NCBI RefSeq assembly: GCF_001021025.1
Contig: NZ_CP011541.1
Span: 558,001 to 622,000, forward strand
Source of the DNA: Corynebacterium epidermidicanis
GTDB taxonomy: Bacteria; Actinomycetota; Actinomycetes; Mycobacteriales; Mycobacteriaceae
DNA length: 64,000 nt
Reading direction: 5' to 3'
Shown here piece after piece: positions 28,995 through 37,577 of the stretch. Both the position numbers and the translations under genes were made by a program. Position 1 is the stretch's first letter, and the number at the start of each line of letters is the position of its first letter. The notes below the pieces were generated by a model, which had not been told where the DNA came from, did not search any database, and saw only the letters and a list, made by a program, of their open reading frames with translations.

Positions 28995-29034
28995 ATTGTA
29001 TCCTAGGTCACAACCACATTGTGTCTTTCGACAC
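28995..29034 (-). promoter_or_regulatory. Putative P450/MFS promoter with adjacent palindrome
   Basis: Minus-strand -10 box TACAAT (28995-29000), about 44 nt before the P450 start. A perfect inverted repeat GTGTC-GAAA-GACAC (29021-29034) sits where the -35 region begins and could be an operator or a small hairpin. Confidence 0.4.
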
Positions 29035-29039
29035 ACTTA

Positions 29040-29734
29040 ATCCGTGTGGTTAATCAATGTCTTGAGTGGGAAGGAGGGGAAATGGCGCTCGTACGTCGAA
29101 TCAGAACTGTCTTTGCAAGTATCTTTGATGGTTCCGGATACAAGAATCAGTATGGTGGAACGTAGGGTTCCGCCGGTGAGATGGGGGTGCGTGTCCACTT
29201 CTCGAGATGTGCACCCCCTCAAGGTCAAAGTGTTCCTCTGCTGGCATGAGTTGATCTCCTCGAATCTTAATCCGTTGTCCAGCTAAGGTCTGTTTTACTC
29301 AAAATAGGTCGCTGTTTCATGCGAATTTAGCTTTTTGACAACTGTATTGTTGCGTTCGTTACAGCATCGTGTTTGAGGCGGTGTTTAAACATAGGTGGAC
29401 CGGTAAGAGGGTGGATACAACTCGGACAACGTTTCGTAATCGACCTGCCGGCATTCTAAGAGCAGGACTATGTGTGCCCCTTGAAATGAGTCATGGGAAC
29501 GATCGCCAGTAATTCGATTCGTTCGAATTTCTAGGTATGTTGGGATCGTAATAGGTCACGCGCGATTTGATCGATGTTCGCGTCTGTTCCGGGCAGTTCC
29601 GTTCTGTAATGCTCGGGATGAAATCGTGTGTTTTGTCGTTGGAATAATGAATTCCGAAGCTGTCGTATTGCGGTGGTTTCCTGTGTGATCGATGTCTTCC
29701 GGTAGAAGCGTAGGGCGGAAAAATAACATAGTCT
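29040..29734. other. AT-rich intergenic stretch of the island
   Basis: Nearly 700 bp with no convincing gene. It holds an inverted repeat GGGGGTGC/GCACCCCC around 29182-29218. Short open frames exist on both strands, including one of 60 codons on the minus strand starting at 29738 behind AGGA, but none has recognisable content. Confidence 0.4.
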
Positions 29735-29875
29735 TCATCGGATCCTAAAACCCGAACTAGGAGTTTGTGTGACTCTTGGGCTTAGCGACGCCACGCTATT
29801 GGCCGCCTGCGCCAGGGCCGGGGCATCGTTGTCGCGAAGTGGGCGGGCGTAGAATCGTCCGCCGTTGACGTCCAT
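29735..29875 (-). pseudogene. 5' remnant of the small gene at the right edge of the island
   Basis: Begins MDVNGGRFYARPLRDNDAPA like the intact gene at 25980-26333, with AAAGGA before the ATG, keeps similarity for about 33 codons, then runs into island sequence and stops. It marks the point where the island joined the ancestral DUF1963-DUF1707-small gene operon. Confidence 0.65.
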
Positions 29876-29898
29876 AGGTTCCTTTCAGTTTCCGATCT
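29775..29898. repeat. Right copy of the direct repeat flanking the P450/MFS island
   Basis: Same orientation as 26234-26356 and about 3.5 kb away. The similarity ends abruptly at the island side near CTTGGGCTTA. Confidence 0.75.
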
Positions 29899-30301
29899 GT
29901 TTGTAGCTGATTTTGGGCTGGTAGAGCGACTCGGGGTCGATTTTCAGGATGAACGGCGGCACGAAGAGGCTGTCACCATGAGCGCCACAAAACCGGCGAA
30001 ACTGCTTGCCATGAGTCCAGCGATCGGGATGAGGCAGGACATTGAACGCCAGATTGCCGAATCGTTTTTGTAGACCAGAGGTGCGGTGGGTGTGGATCAT
30101 GAGGTCGTCTGGGATATCGCGTAGCAGAGTATCGATGTCGCCCTGGTTACGGGCGTGTCCTGCGAGTTCTGCTCTACGATCAAATTCGATCAGCGGGAGA
30201 TGCCTGGACTGCACTGCGCTCTTTAGTTTGCGCAGGGCATATTCACGTTCGTAATCGCCAATCAGGTAGCTGTGCCGCTCGATGTCCGTCACGACAACCA
30301 A
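29885..30301 (-). CDS. DUF1707 domain protein
   Basis: 138 residues. Residues 10-68 match the DUF1707 (SHOCT-like) pattern: LIGDYEREYALRKLKSAVQS, then LIEFDRRAELAGHARNQGDIDTLLRDIP. The C-terminal half (FGNLAFNVLPHPDRWTHG onward) is not recognised. DUF1707 usually sits at the N-terminus of membrane-associated actinobacterial proteins of unknown function. It lies 9 nt after the DUF1963 gene in an operon. Confidence 0.72.
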   Translation of the reverse strand: MVVVTDIERHSYLIGDYEREYALRKLKSAVQSRHLPLIEFDRRAELAGHARNQGDIDTLLRDIPDDLMIHTHRTSGLQKRFGNLAFNVLPHPDRWTHGKQFRRFCGAHGDSLFVPPFILKIDPESLYQPKISYKQIGN

Positions 30302-30310
30302 TATGCCCCA

Positions 30311-31093
30311 TCAGAAACAGGAATAATAGACTCGAGCGGTGGAAAAACCTCGGTCTTTGATGAACACCTGCAGGCTCCCGCAGTCGCCCAGCCAGGCGAA
30401 ATGTGGGTCGTAGTCAATCTGGAATAGCAGCTGCTCTGCCTCCGGGGGTGCGTCGAAATCGGTTTGAATCAGGCAAGGGAATCCGCCGATTTGGATGCCA
30501 CCCTGCGCGGACTGCTCATGAATCGCTAGGTATTCTTTCCGCGCTGCATCTCTTAGGTATTCCAGGATTTCTGCACGCCCAGGCACATTGGAATCGATGT
30601 CCTCGTCCAATTGGGGGAGTTGCTGTATTACCTGCCCCGGGGTGAGACGCAGTCCGAAACAGGGGTTGAGCAACGCGCATTTCTGGAGGGTAAAGGCTAT
30701 CCCGGATTCGCCATGTCTCATTGGGTAGCGCTCGGGCTGTACGTCTTCGGAGCGGAACGTGGTGCCGTCGAAAAGCAAGGGCTCGGCAGGATCGTCATAG
30801 GTAGGCCAGTAATCAATGTGGCAAAACGGGGGTCCGTAGCTGCCGTAACCCTCGGCGAACGGCAGGAAGATTTGCAGCAGGCCGGTAGTGGGGAGGTCGA
30901 GTACCTGGGGGAGCTCCCCGAGGTTGAGCTGGGCCAAAAGGTACATGTTGGCTGGCCACGGTGCGCCGATCGGGCGGTAAGGTGCACCGCCGAGCTTGGT
31001 GTCGGTCAGGCCGGCGCGGGGAAGCTCGGGTTGGCTAAAGTCGGCTTCGACCTCGAAAGAGAGCGCGGGGCGGGTGAATTGTGCGAAATTCAT
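30311..31093 (-). CDS. DUF1963 (YwqG-like) protein
   Basis: About 260 residues with the blocks of the DUF1963 family: TKLGGAPYRPIGAPWPANMYLLAQLN near residue 35, TTGLLQIFLPF, GGIQIGGFPC, and LLFQIDYDPHFAWLGDCGSLQVFI near the end. Function of the family is unknown. The ATG at 31093 is preferred to an upstream TTG at 31129. A decayed paralogue lies at 25123-25943, so the locus once held at least two copies. Confidence 0.78.
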   Translation of the reverse strand: MNFAQFTRPALSFEVEADFSQPELPRAGLTDTKLGGAPYRPIGAPWPANMYLLAQLNLGELPQVLDLPTTGLLQIFLPFAEGYGSYGPPFCHIDYWPTYDDPAEPLLFDGTTFRSEDVQPERYPMRHGESGIAFTLQKCALLNPCFGLRLTPGQVIQQLPQLDEDIDSNVPGRAEILEYLRDAARKEYLAIHEQSAQGGIQIGGFPCLIQTDFDAPPEAEQLLFQIDYDPHFAWLGDCGSLQVFIKDRGFSTARVYYSCF

Positions 31094-31172
31094 GGCTGAG
31101 AGACGCGAAATGCCTTTGAGATGGTCCAAATCTTTACGGGATGAGGCATCTCAAAGGCAATCGGTGGAGGGG

Positions 31173-32954
31173 TTACTTGATCTCCATCAAGACTGCGCCC
31201 TTGGTTACGCCTTCGCCCGCAGCAGCGGACAGGCCGGTGACAACACCGGACTTGTGTGCCTTGACTGGGTTTTCCATCTTCATGGCTTCGAGGACCACGA
31301 CGGTGTCACCTTCGGCGACTTCCTGGCCTTCTTCGACGTTGACCTTGATGACAGTACCCTGCATCGGTGCAGCTACCGCGTCGCCGGAGACAGCTGCCTT
31401 AGCGCCACCAGCGCGACGCTTCTTGGCTTTCTTCTTTGCGCCACCTGCGGCACCACCGCCGAGGGCGAGGTCGCCAGGGAGAGCGATCTCCACGCGACGG
31501 CCGTCGATCTCGACGACGACCTTCTGGGCTGGGGTAGCTTCTTCGTCTTCTTCCACGTCAGCTGGATCGACGTAGGCAGGGATTGGGTTGTCCCACTCTT
31601 CTTCAATCCACTTAGTGTAGACGTCGAATTTTTCCCCGTCGCCCACGAAAGCAGGGTTCTCGACGATGTGGCGGTGGAATGGCAGGACAGTCGGCATGCC
31701 TTCGACGACGTATTCGTCCAGTGCGCGGGCGGCACGCTGCAGCGCCTCGTCACGGGTCTCACCGAAGACGATCAGCTTCGCGAGCATGGAGTCGAACTGG
31801 CCACCGATGACGGATCCCTCGACGATGCCCGAGTCCATGCGGACACCTGGGCCAGCTGGCTCGATGTACTTGGTGACCTTGCCTGGCGCAGGCATGAAGT
31901 TGTTGCCAGCGTCTTCGCCGTTGATGCGGAACTCGAAAGCGTGGCCGCGTGGGGTCGGGTCTTCCTTGATGTGGAGTTCCTTGCCCTCTGCGATGCGGAA
32001 CTGCTCGCGGACCAGGTCCAGGCCGGTGGTGACCTCGGTGACCGGGTGTTCCACCTGCAGACGGGTGTTGACCTCGAGGAAGGAGATCAGTCCGTCAGAA
32101 CCAACCAGGTACTCAACGGTACCCGCGCCGTAGTAGCCGGCTTCCTTACAGATAGCCTTTGCGGATTCGTGTAGGCGAGTGCGCTGGTCATCGGTGAGGA
32201 ATGGGGCTGGGGCTTCTTCGACGAGCTTCTGGAAGCGACGCTGCAGGGAGCAGTCACGGGTACCTGCGACAACAACATTGCCGTGCATGTCGGCGATAAC
32301 CTGGCACTCGACGTGGCGTGCCTTGTCCAGGTAACGCTCCACGAAGCACTCGCCACGGCCGAAAGCTGCGACAGCTTCACGGGTAGCAGATTCGTAGAGG
32401 TCAGCGACCTCTTCCATCTTGTAAGCGACCTTCATGCCACGGCCACCGCCACCGAAGGCTGCCTTGATGGCGATTGGCAGGCCGTGCTCTTCCGCGAACG
32501 CAACTACCTCAGAAGCATCCTTAACTGGCTCCTTAGTGCCAGGGGCCATTGGAGCGTTGGCCTTGAGTGCGATGTGGCGAGCGGTGACCTTGTCACCGAG
32601 GTCGCGAATCGACTGCGGAGATGGCCCGATCCAGATCAGACCGGCATTGATGACGGCTTCTGCGAAGTCACCGTTCTCGGACAGGAAGCCGTAGCCTGGG
32701 TGAATGGCATCGGCGCCGGACTTCTTAGCGGCGTCCAGAATCTTGTCGAAGACCAGGTAGGACTCGGCAGAGTTTTGACCGCCCAGGGCGAAAGCCTCAT
32801 CAGCCATTCCGACGAAAGGTGCGTCGGCATCGGGTTCCGCGTACACAGCAACGCTCTTGATCCCGGCGTCACGAGCTGCGCGAATGACGCGCACAGCGAT
32901 CTCACCACGGTTAGCAATCAGTACCTTGGTGATTTTCTTGGTTTCGACGGTCAA
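31173..32954 (-). CDS. accBC: Acyl-CoA carboxylase alpha chain (biotin carboxylase + biotin carrier)
   Basis: 593 residues. Biotin carboxylase domain (about 8-455) with [16 protein letters not shown] loop and [14 protein letters not shown], an Ala/Lys linker, and a C-terminal carrier domain with EAMKMENP, whose Lys is biotinylated. It works with the DtsR beta chains and AccE in malonyl- and longer acyl-CoA formation for fatty and mycolic acids. The start is a TTG: GGAGGGG lies 6 nt upstream and the product then begins [17 protein letters not shown] as in C. glutamicum; the open frame extends 30 codons further without support. Confidence 0.95.
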   Translation of the reverse strand: MTVETKKITKVLIANRGEIAVRVIRAARDAGIKSVAVYAEPDADAPFVGMADEAFALGGQNSAESYLVFDKILDAAKKSGADAIHPGYGFLSENGDFAEAVINAGLIWIGPSPQSIRDLGDKVTARHIALKANAPMAPGTKEPVKDASEVVAFAEEHGLPIAIKAAFGGGGRGMKVAYKMEEVADLYESATREAVAAFGRGECFVERYLDKARHVECQVIADMHGNVVVAGTRDCSLQRRFQKLVEEAPAPFLTDDQRTRLHESAKAICKEAGYYGAGTVEYLVGSDGLISFLEVNTRLQVEHPVTEVTTGLDLVREQFRIAEGKELHIKEDPTPRGHAFEFRINGEDAGNNFMPAPGKVTKYIEPAGPGVRMDSGIVEGSVIGGQFDSMLAKLIVFGETRDEALQRAARALDEYVVEGMPTVLPFHRHIVENPAFVGDGEKFDVYTKWIEEEWDNPIPAYVDPADVEEDEEATPAQKVVVEIDGRRVEIALPGDLALGGGAAGGAKKKAKKRRAGGAKAAVSGDAVAAPMQGTVIKVNVEEGQEVAEGDTVVVLEAMKMENPVKAHKSGVVTGLSAAAGEGVTKGAVLMEIK

Positions 32955-33025
32955 GTCAAACCCCTCCTGGTTGTGAATGTTGTACTCTCGCTTAAATTTT
33001 GTGCCGCTTCCCACAAATGAGAAAA

Positions 33026-33109
33026 GGGGTGCAGCGCATGACACTTATTGTTACATAGATAACCCGGGTGAAACCCGAAAATATTGGGAAGTTTGCCAAG
33101 CTGCACCCC
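33026..33109. other. Long-range inverted repeat upstream of accBC
   Basis: GGGGTGCAGC (33026-33035) and its perfect complement GCTGCACCCC (33100-33109) enclose 64 nt that include a smaller CGGGT-GAA-ACCCG hairpin. It lies between the sseA stop and the accBC start, both on the minus strand, so it could be the sseA terminator, an accBC leader structure, or both. Confidence 0.4.
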
Positions 33110-33129
33110 CATGCGGGAGTGAAAAAGTC

Positions 33130-34008
33130 CTAAACGATGTTCAGTTTGCCGGGCTGTTCGCCGGCGACGACGGGCATTTTCACCATGTTGCCCCACTCCA
33201 ACCAGGAGCCGTCGTAATTGCGGACATCGCTAAATCCGAGCAGGTACTTCAGCACGAACCACATGTGTGCCGAGCGGTCGCCTAACTGGCAGTAAACCGC
33301 GGTGGATTTTCCGGGGTCTAGCATGGTGAATTGCTGGTCAAGCTCGGATCGGGATCGGAAGTAGCTATTGGCCATCACAGTGGTGTGCCATGGCACATTG
33401 ACAGCTCCTGGGATGTGGCCGCTGCGGCGGACAGTGAATGGGGAAGTGGAGCTCAAACCCATATATTCTTCGAGCCGACGGACGTCGACAAGCTGCGCCG
33501 GGCTGCCAGGGGTGATTTCGTCCACAAAAATACGTGTCGCGGTGACATTCGGGGTTGGGACTGGGTAGTTGGTGGAAGGAAGTTGGGGAACGTCGTAAGA
33601 GGTGTCGCGTTCCTCGGCCATCCAGGCGTCGCGACCGCCGTCGAGAAGGCGCACATCGGCGTGGCCGTAAAGTTCGAAGACCCAGAAGGTGTAGGCGGCC
33701 CACCAGTTAGATTTGTCACCGTAAATGACTACGGTGTCGTCTGGCGCGATGCCCTTGGAGTTCATGAGGTTTGCGAAGCCTTCGGGGGAAATAAACTCGC
33801 GGGTGACGAGGTCGGAAAGGTCCTTGTGCCAGTCGATGCGCTGCGCGGTGGGGATGTGTCCGATGTCGTAGAGCAGGGAATCTTCGTCGGATTCGATGAC
33901 TTTAAGCCCGGGCGTGCCCAGTTTTGCCGAAAGCCACTGTGCTGAGACGAGGCGCTCCGGGCGGGCATAATCGGCGAACTTTGGATGCGGATCTACAGGT
34001 ACTCCCAC
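33130..34008 (-). CDS. sseA: Thiosulfate sulfurtransferase (tandem rhodanese)
   Basis: 292 residues with two rhodanese domains. The N-terminal one is inactive (no loop Cys). The C-terminal one carries the active-site loop YCQLGDRSAH, whose Cys takes up the sulfane sulfur, followed by DVRNYDGSWLEWGN. Moves sulfur from thiosulfate to acceptors. Upstream of accBC and adjacent to it, as in C. glutamicum. Confidence 0.9.
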   Translation of the reverse strand: MGVPVDPHPKFADYARPERLVSAQWLSAKLGTPGLKVIESDEDSLLYDIGHIPTAQRIDWHKDLSDLVTREFISPEGFANLMNSKGIAPDDTVVIYGDKSNWWAAYTFWVFELYGHADVRLLDGGRDAWMAEERDTSYDVPQLPSTNYPVPTPNVTATRIFVDEITPGSPAQLVDVRRLEEYMGLSSTSPFTVRRSGHIPGAVNVPWHTTVMANSYFRSRSELDQQFTMLDPGKSTAVYCQLGDRSAHMWFVLKYLLGFSDVRNYDGSWLEWGNMVKMPVVAGEQPGKLNIV

Positions 34009-34209
34009 GGTGTTTCCTTCTTATTCATTAGTGGCTTCTGCTCTGCTTACTTCTCTCAACAATAGTGCCCAATTGAACACCGCGTTGGGAGATTGTGTCC
34101 TTGCGCACCTTTGGAACTTTTAATGGTGCAGGGTCACGCATACAAAAGTATGGTTTTAAATGTTGGATCTAACGATGCCTGGTTGCAGGCGGACTAAAGG
34201 AGAAAATTA

Positions 34210-35265
34210 ATGAAGAAGGCAATCGTCGTTTTCGAGGTTGAAGGTGGCTCCGACAAGAGCTTCGATGGGCACCGCAAGGACACCATGCCGATTGTCAACG
34301 CCATCAAGGAACAGGGCTGGAACGCTGAAGTTGTTTACTACCGCCCAGAGTGGTCCGAGAAGATCTTCGACTATGTCACCGAAAACTTCGACGCATACAT
34401 CTCCCGCGTCAACCCAGGCAGCATCCCTGGTGGCGAAAAGGGCTACTTTGAGCTGCTGACCAAGCTGTCCAGGGAAGCTGGCCTTGTCGGCATGTCCACC
34501 CCAGAAGAGATGATGGCCTACGGTGCGAAAGATGCGCTAGTTAAGCTCAACGACACTTCCCTCGTTCCTGCCGACACCGCGGCATACTACGACGTTGAAA
34601 CCTTCCACAACACCTTCCCAACCTCGCTGTCCTACGGCGAGCGCGTGCTGAAGCAGAACCGTGGCTCCACCGGTGAAGGCATCTGGCGCGTCCAGGTCGA
34701 AGACAAGTCCATCGAACTGGTCCCGGGCACCCCGCTGCCACTGGATACCAAGCTCAAGTGCACCGAGGCTGTGGACAACCACACTGAGATCCGCGAACTC
34801 GGCGAGTTCATGGACTTCTGCGACCAGTACATCATCGGCGACAACGGCATGCTCGTGGACATGCGCTTCATGCCACGCATCGTTGAAGGCGAAATCCGCA
34901 TCCTCCTCGTTGGTCCACACCCAATCTTCGTGGTGCACAAGAAGCCAGCAGCTGGTGGCGACAACTTCTCCGCAACCCTGTTCTCCGGCGCGAAGTACAC
35001 CTACGACAAGCCGGAGGCTTGGCAGCCGCTCATCGACATGTTCGCTGAGGCTCGCCCGGTTATCGCTGAAAAGCTCGGTGGCGACAACATTCCACTGATC
35101 TGGACCGCTGACTTCATGCTTGCCGACGGCGAAAACGGCGAAGACACCTATGTCCTCGGTGAGATCAACTGTTCCTGCGTCGGCTTCACCTCGGAGCTCG
35201 ACATGGGCATCCAAGAGATGGTCGCCAAGGAAGCGATCTCTCGCGTCGAAAAGAAGTTTGCTTAA
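34210..35265 (+). CDS. Cj0069-family ATP-grasp-like protein
   Basis: 351 residues that match the Cj0069 family of conserved proteins: VVFEVEGGSDKSFDGHRKDT at the N-terminus, YISRVNPGSIPGG, LKQNRGSTGEGIW, YIIGDNGMLVDMRFMPR and GEINCSCVGFTSEL near the C-terminus. The arrangement suggests an ATP-grasp fold; the reaction is unknown. AAAGGAG precedes the ATG and TATGGT about 55 nt upstream could be the -10 box. Divergent from sseA. Confidence 0.82.
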   Translation: MKKAIVVFEVEGGSDKSFDGHRKDTMPIVNAIKEQGWNAEVVYYRPEWSEKIFDYVTENFDAYISRVNPGSIPGGEKGYFELLTKLSREAGLVGMSTPEEMMAYGAKDALVKLNDTSLVPADTAAYYDVETFHNTFPTSLSYGERVLKQNRGSTGEGIWRVQVEDKSIELVPGTPLPLDTKLKCTEAVDNHTEIRELGEFMDFCDQYIIGDNGMLVDMRFMPRIVEGEIRILLVGPHPIFVVHKKPAAGGDNFSATLFSGAKYTYDKPEAWQPLIDMFAEARPVIAEKLGGDNIPLIWTADFMLADGENGEDTYVLGEINCSCVGFTSELDMGIQEMVAKEAISRVEKKFA

Positions 35266-35302
35266 GTTGCCGGTGGCTTGGTCGCCATTGGTGGCGCTGA
35301 GG

Positions 35303-35572
35303 CTAGCTAGCGTGGAGTAAGCCGAAACTGAGGAGCAATTCCTCGGTATCCATTAACTCCTGGGCGGTAGCGGGTTGTCCCGTTACCGCCATAAACATTT
35401 CTGCGACTTCCTGCGGAGTTGCGGGCACGGAATCTGTGCAAATGAGGTGTTCGGCAACGGTGGCCGCAATGTTTACTGGTTCTGCGGGTGCTAGTACGTC
35501 TAATGCGGTGTGGGTGTTTCCGCTGCGGAAAGTATGTGACAGCGCATTGAAGAAAGTGCTGATTGACCTCAT
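35303..35572 (-). CDS. Small corynebacterial protein of unknown function
   Basis: 89 residues starting MRSISTFFNALSHTFRSG, chosen because AAAGGAG lies 5-6 nt before ATG 35572. The rest is acidic and helical (PATPQEVAEMFMAVTGQPA, QELMDTEELLLSFGLL). No family recognised. A perfect inverted repeat in its leader and a TACAAT box suggest it is expressed and possibly regulated. Confidence 0.6.
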   Translation of the reverse strand: MRSISTFFNALSHTFRSGNTHTALDVLAPAEPVNIAATVAEHLICTDSVPATPQEVAEMFMAVTGQPATAQELMDTEELLLSFGLLHAS

Positions 35573-35598
35573 GGTTAACTCCTTTCGGGAACTAGAGT

Positions 35599-35646
35599 AC
35601 GGACAGAATGTAGCTGTCCGTGATTGATGGGTAAGGACCCATTGTA
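35599..35646 (-). promoter_or_regulatory. Promoter and leader palindrome of the small gene
   Basis: Minus-strand -10 box TACAAT (35641-35646). Between it and the ribosome binding site is ACGGACAG-N7-CTGTCCGT (35599-35621), a perfect 8-bp inverted repeat that may be an operator or leader hairpin. Confidence 0.45.
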
Positions 35647-35805
35647 TGCCAAAGCCCGCTAAATCGGCAAGGTTTAATTTGTTTTTAGTTAACCTGTTGT
35701 TAACTTTTGAGGGCTGGGTTACCTCTTTAGGGGCGGGGCGCAAACTTGACCACACCGTAGCGGTGTTAGTGGTGGTGTTTTAGGCGTTACGGTGCGTTGA
35801 AGCTC

Positions 35806-35837
35806 GGGGCAGTTGGGGCGGTTGGGGTTGTTGTGGG
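35806..35837 (+). repeat. G-quadruplex-like tract
   Basis: Three GGGG runs at exact 9-nt spacing (35806, 35815, 35824) and a GGG at 35835, with loops of 5, 5 and 7 nt. It lies in the roughly 370-bp gap between the small gene and the phosphate transporter operon, which otherwise holds nothing I can name. Confidence 0.5.
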
Positions 35838-35946
35838 TGGTGCCAGTTCATCGAGGGGCGGTCGTTTGGGTCCGCGCTACTAGTGCACCTTTGGCCACCC
35901 TGCAAGGAGCTAAACACAGGGCTCACCCGACGCAACCTTCTAGGAG

Positions 35947-36240
35947 TTAGTGCTTGCTGGACAAGCCTGGGAATAGGTTCCAACCGAAGAAATGGTTTAA
36001 GGAATCTTTTGCGATCCAGACGATGGCGATAGCGATAATCCCAGCTAGAACGGCGTAGACGGTCCAGCCGAGGACTTTCATCTGGGTGGAGGCGTCGGTG
36101 TCTCCGATGATTACGCCGTGTTCGTCGCGGATGGGGTCACCGGTCATGCAGCGCATCCCCAGAGCGAACAAGAACGGAATCCCTGCGCCAAAAGCGAGCG
36201 CGAGGAGAGCTACGTGGAAAATCGACGTTGCGATAGCCAT
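35947..36240 (-). CDS. Small membrane protein linked to the phosphate transporter
   Basis: 97 residues with two membrane helices (about 5-29 and 58-80) joined by a polar loop TGDPIRDEHGVIIGDTDAST. Three nt after the pit stop codon in the same direction, so co-transcribed. It may be an accessory subunit of the transporter; the family is not otherwise known to me. Confidence 0.7.
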   Translation of the reverse strand: MAIATSIFHVALLALAFGAGIPFLFALGMRCMTGDPIRDEHGVIIGDTDASTQMKVLGWTVYAVLAGIIAIAIVWIAKDSLNHFFGWNLFPGLSSKH

Positions 36241-36243
36241 TTG

Positions 36244-37461
36244 TTAAGCCTCCTGAGCGAGTGGCTTGATTACTGGTTTCATCGAAGAATCTACGGATTC
36301 GGCGTCGGCATCCCAATCGTCGTTGACGTTGGAGGCGTCCACAGGGTTCATGCGAGCACGCACCAAAATCACGGCAACCATGGCAATCAGTAGGATAAGG
36401 TCGACGATTGCGCCGGCGGTGATGTTCGACATCGCTGTCACCCCGTGCGCCAGCCACCAGGAAGCAAAGCCGACGGCGGCAGCACACGGCAGGGTGATCA
36501 ACCAAGCGGCCACCATGCGCATTGCGACACCCCAGCGAACGTTAGCGCCCTTCTTGCCCAAGCCTGTGCCAAGGATCGAGCCGGTGGAGACGTGCGTCGT
36601 CGATAAGGCCATGCCACCCACAGCAGAGGTGAGGATGATCGCGGCGGAAGAGGACTCGGCAGCCATGCCCTGCGGAGACTCAATTTCCACCAGGCCCTTG
36701 CCCAAGGTGCGGATCACGCGCCAGCCGCCCGACAAGGTGCCGGCGGCGATGGCTACCGCACATGCCACGATCACCCAGGTCGGGATGTGCTGCGTGCTTT
36801 GTGCCTCGCCGGCCGCAACCAATGCCAGGAAGATGACGCCCATGGTCTTTTGCGCATCTCCAGCTCCGTGGGCCAAGGAGACGAGGCACGCGGTGACGAT
36901 CTGGCCGTGGCGGAAATGCTCGTTCTTGATCTTGTTGGGGATCGTGTTGGTAACCCAATAGACCAAGAAGGTTCCGCAAGCAGACACCAGCGCCGCAATG
37001 AAAGGCGAAACAATCGCCGGGATAATGATCTTCCCAGCGATCGAAGACCAGGCCACGCCACTAGTGCCCATGGCTGCGAACGCTGCACCAATGAGTCCGC
37101 CGAACAACGCGTGCGAGGACGAAGAAGGCATGCCCAAGAGCCAGGTGAAGAGATTCCAAAAAATACCACCGATCAAGCCAGTGAACACTACCATGAGTAG
37201 TGCTTCGCCGTCGGCAATGTTGCTGACATCGTAGGAGTTGAGATTCACGATGCCTTTGGCCACAGTCGCGGCCACGTTCACGGACAAAAAGGCACCAATC
37301 AGGTTGAGGAGCGCCGAAATCGCCACTGCGTTGAAGGGCTTCAGCGCGCCCGTGGCGATGGACGTAGCCATCGCGTTAGCGGTGTCGTGAAAGCCGTTGG
37401 TGAAGTCAAACGCCAAAGCAGTAACGACGACGATAGCCAGGATGATGAGGGTTGCAGTCAC
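36244..37461 (-). CDS. pitA: Low-affinity inorganic phosphate transporter (PiT family)
   Basis: 405 residues with about ten membrane segments and the duplicated PiT signature: FDFTNGFHDTANAMATSIATGAL near the N-terminus and SLAHGAGDAQKTMGVIFLAL in the second half. Symports phosphate, often as a metal complex, with protons. Three 11-bp direct repeats sit 24 nt upstream of the start. Confidence 0.92.
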   Translation of the reverse strand: MTATLIILAIVVVTALAFDFTNGFHDTANAMATSIATGALKPFNAVAISALLNLIGAFLSVNVAATVAKGIVNLNSYDVSNIADGEALLMVVFTGLIGGIFWNLFTWLLGMPSSSSHALFGGLIGAAFAAMGTSGVAWSSIAGKIIIPAIVSPFIAALVSACGTFLVYWVTNTIPNKIKNEHFRHGQIVTACLVSLAHGAGDAQKTMGVIFLALVAAGEAQSTQHIPTWVIVACAVAIAAGTLSGGWRVIRTLGKGLVEIESPQGMAAESSSAAIILTSAVGGMALSTTHVSTGSILGTGLGKKGANVRWGVAMRMVAAWLITLPCAAAVGFASWWLAHGVTAMSNITAGAIVDLILLIAMVAVILVRARMNPVDASNVNDDWDADAESVDSSMKPVIKPLAQEA

Positions 37462-37484
37462 TTAACTGTCCTAATCGCGGTGTG

Positions 37485-37521
37485 CAAGGAATAACCAAGG
37501 AATAGCCAAGGAATATCCAAG
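37485..37521 (-). repeat. 11-bp tandem direct repeats upstream of pitA
   Basis: Three copies of an 11-bp unit (37485-37495, 37496-37506, 37507-37517; minus strand TATTCCTTGGN) plus a partial fourth. The 11-bp period is that of OmpR/PhoB-type response regulator sites, so this may be a phosphate-responsive operator. Confidence 0.55.
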
Positions 37522-37577
37522 TAGGAAACTTTTCCGATCTAGACCTTACGCCCCGAAATGCCCGCAAACCACTTTGG

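Noticed and set aside
28940..29040. A tiny RiPP precursor gene just upstream of the P450 (as in biarylitide-type loci)
   Set aside because: Only very short frames such as MWL or an eight-codon GTG frame occur, with no aromatic motif or ribosome binding site to support them.
35780..35983. 67-codon minus-strand ORF over the G-rich tract
   Set aside because: Low-complexity Pro/Gln content from the G-runs; no start signal.
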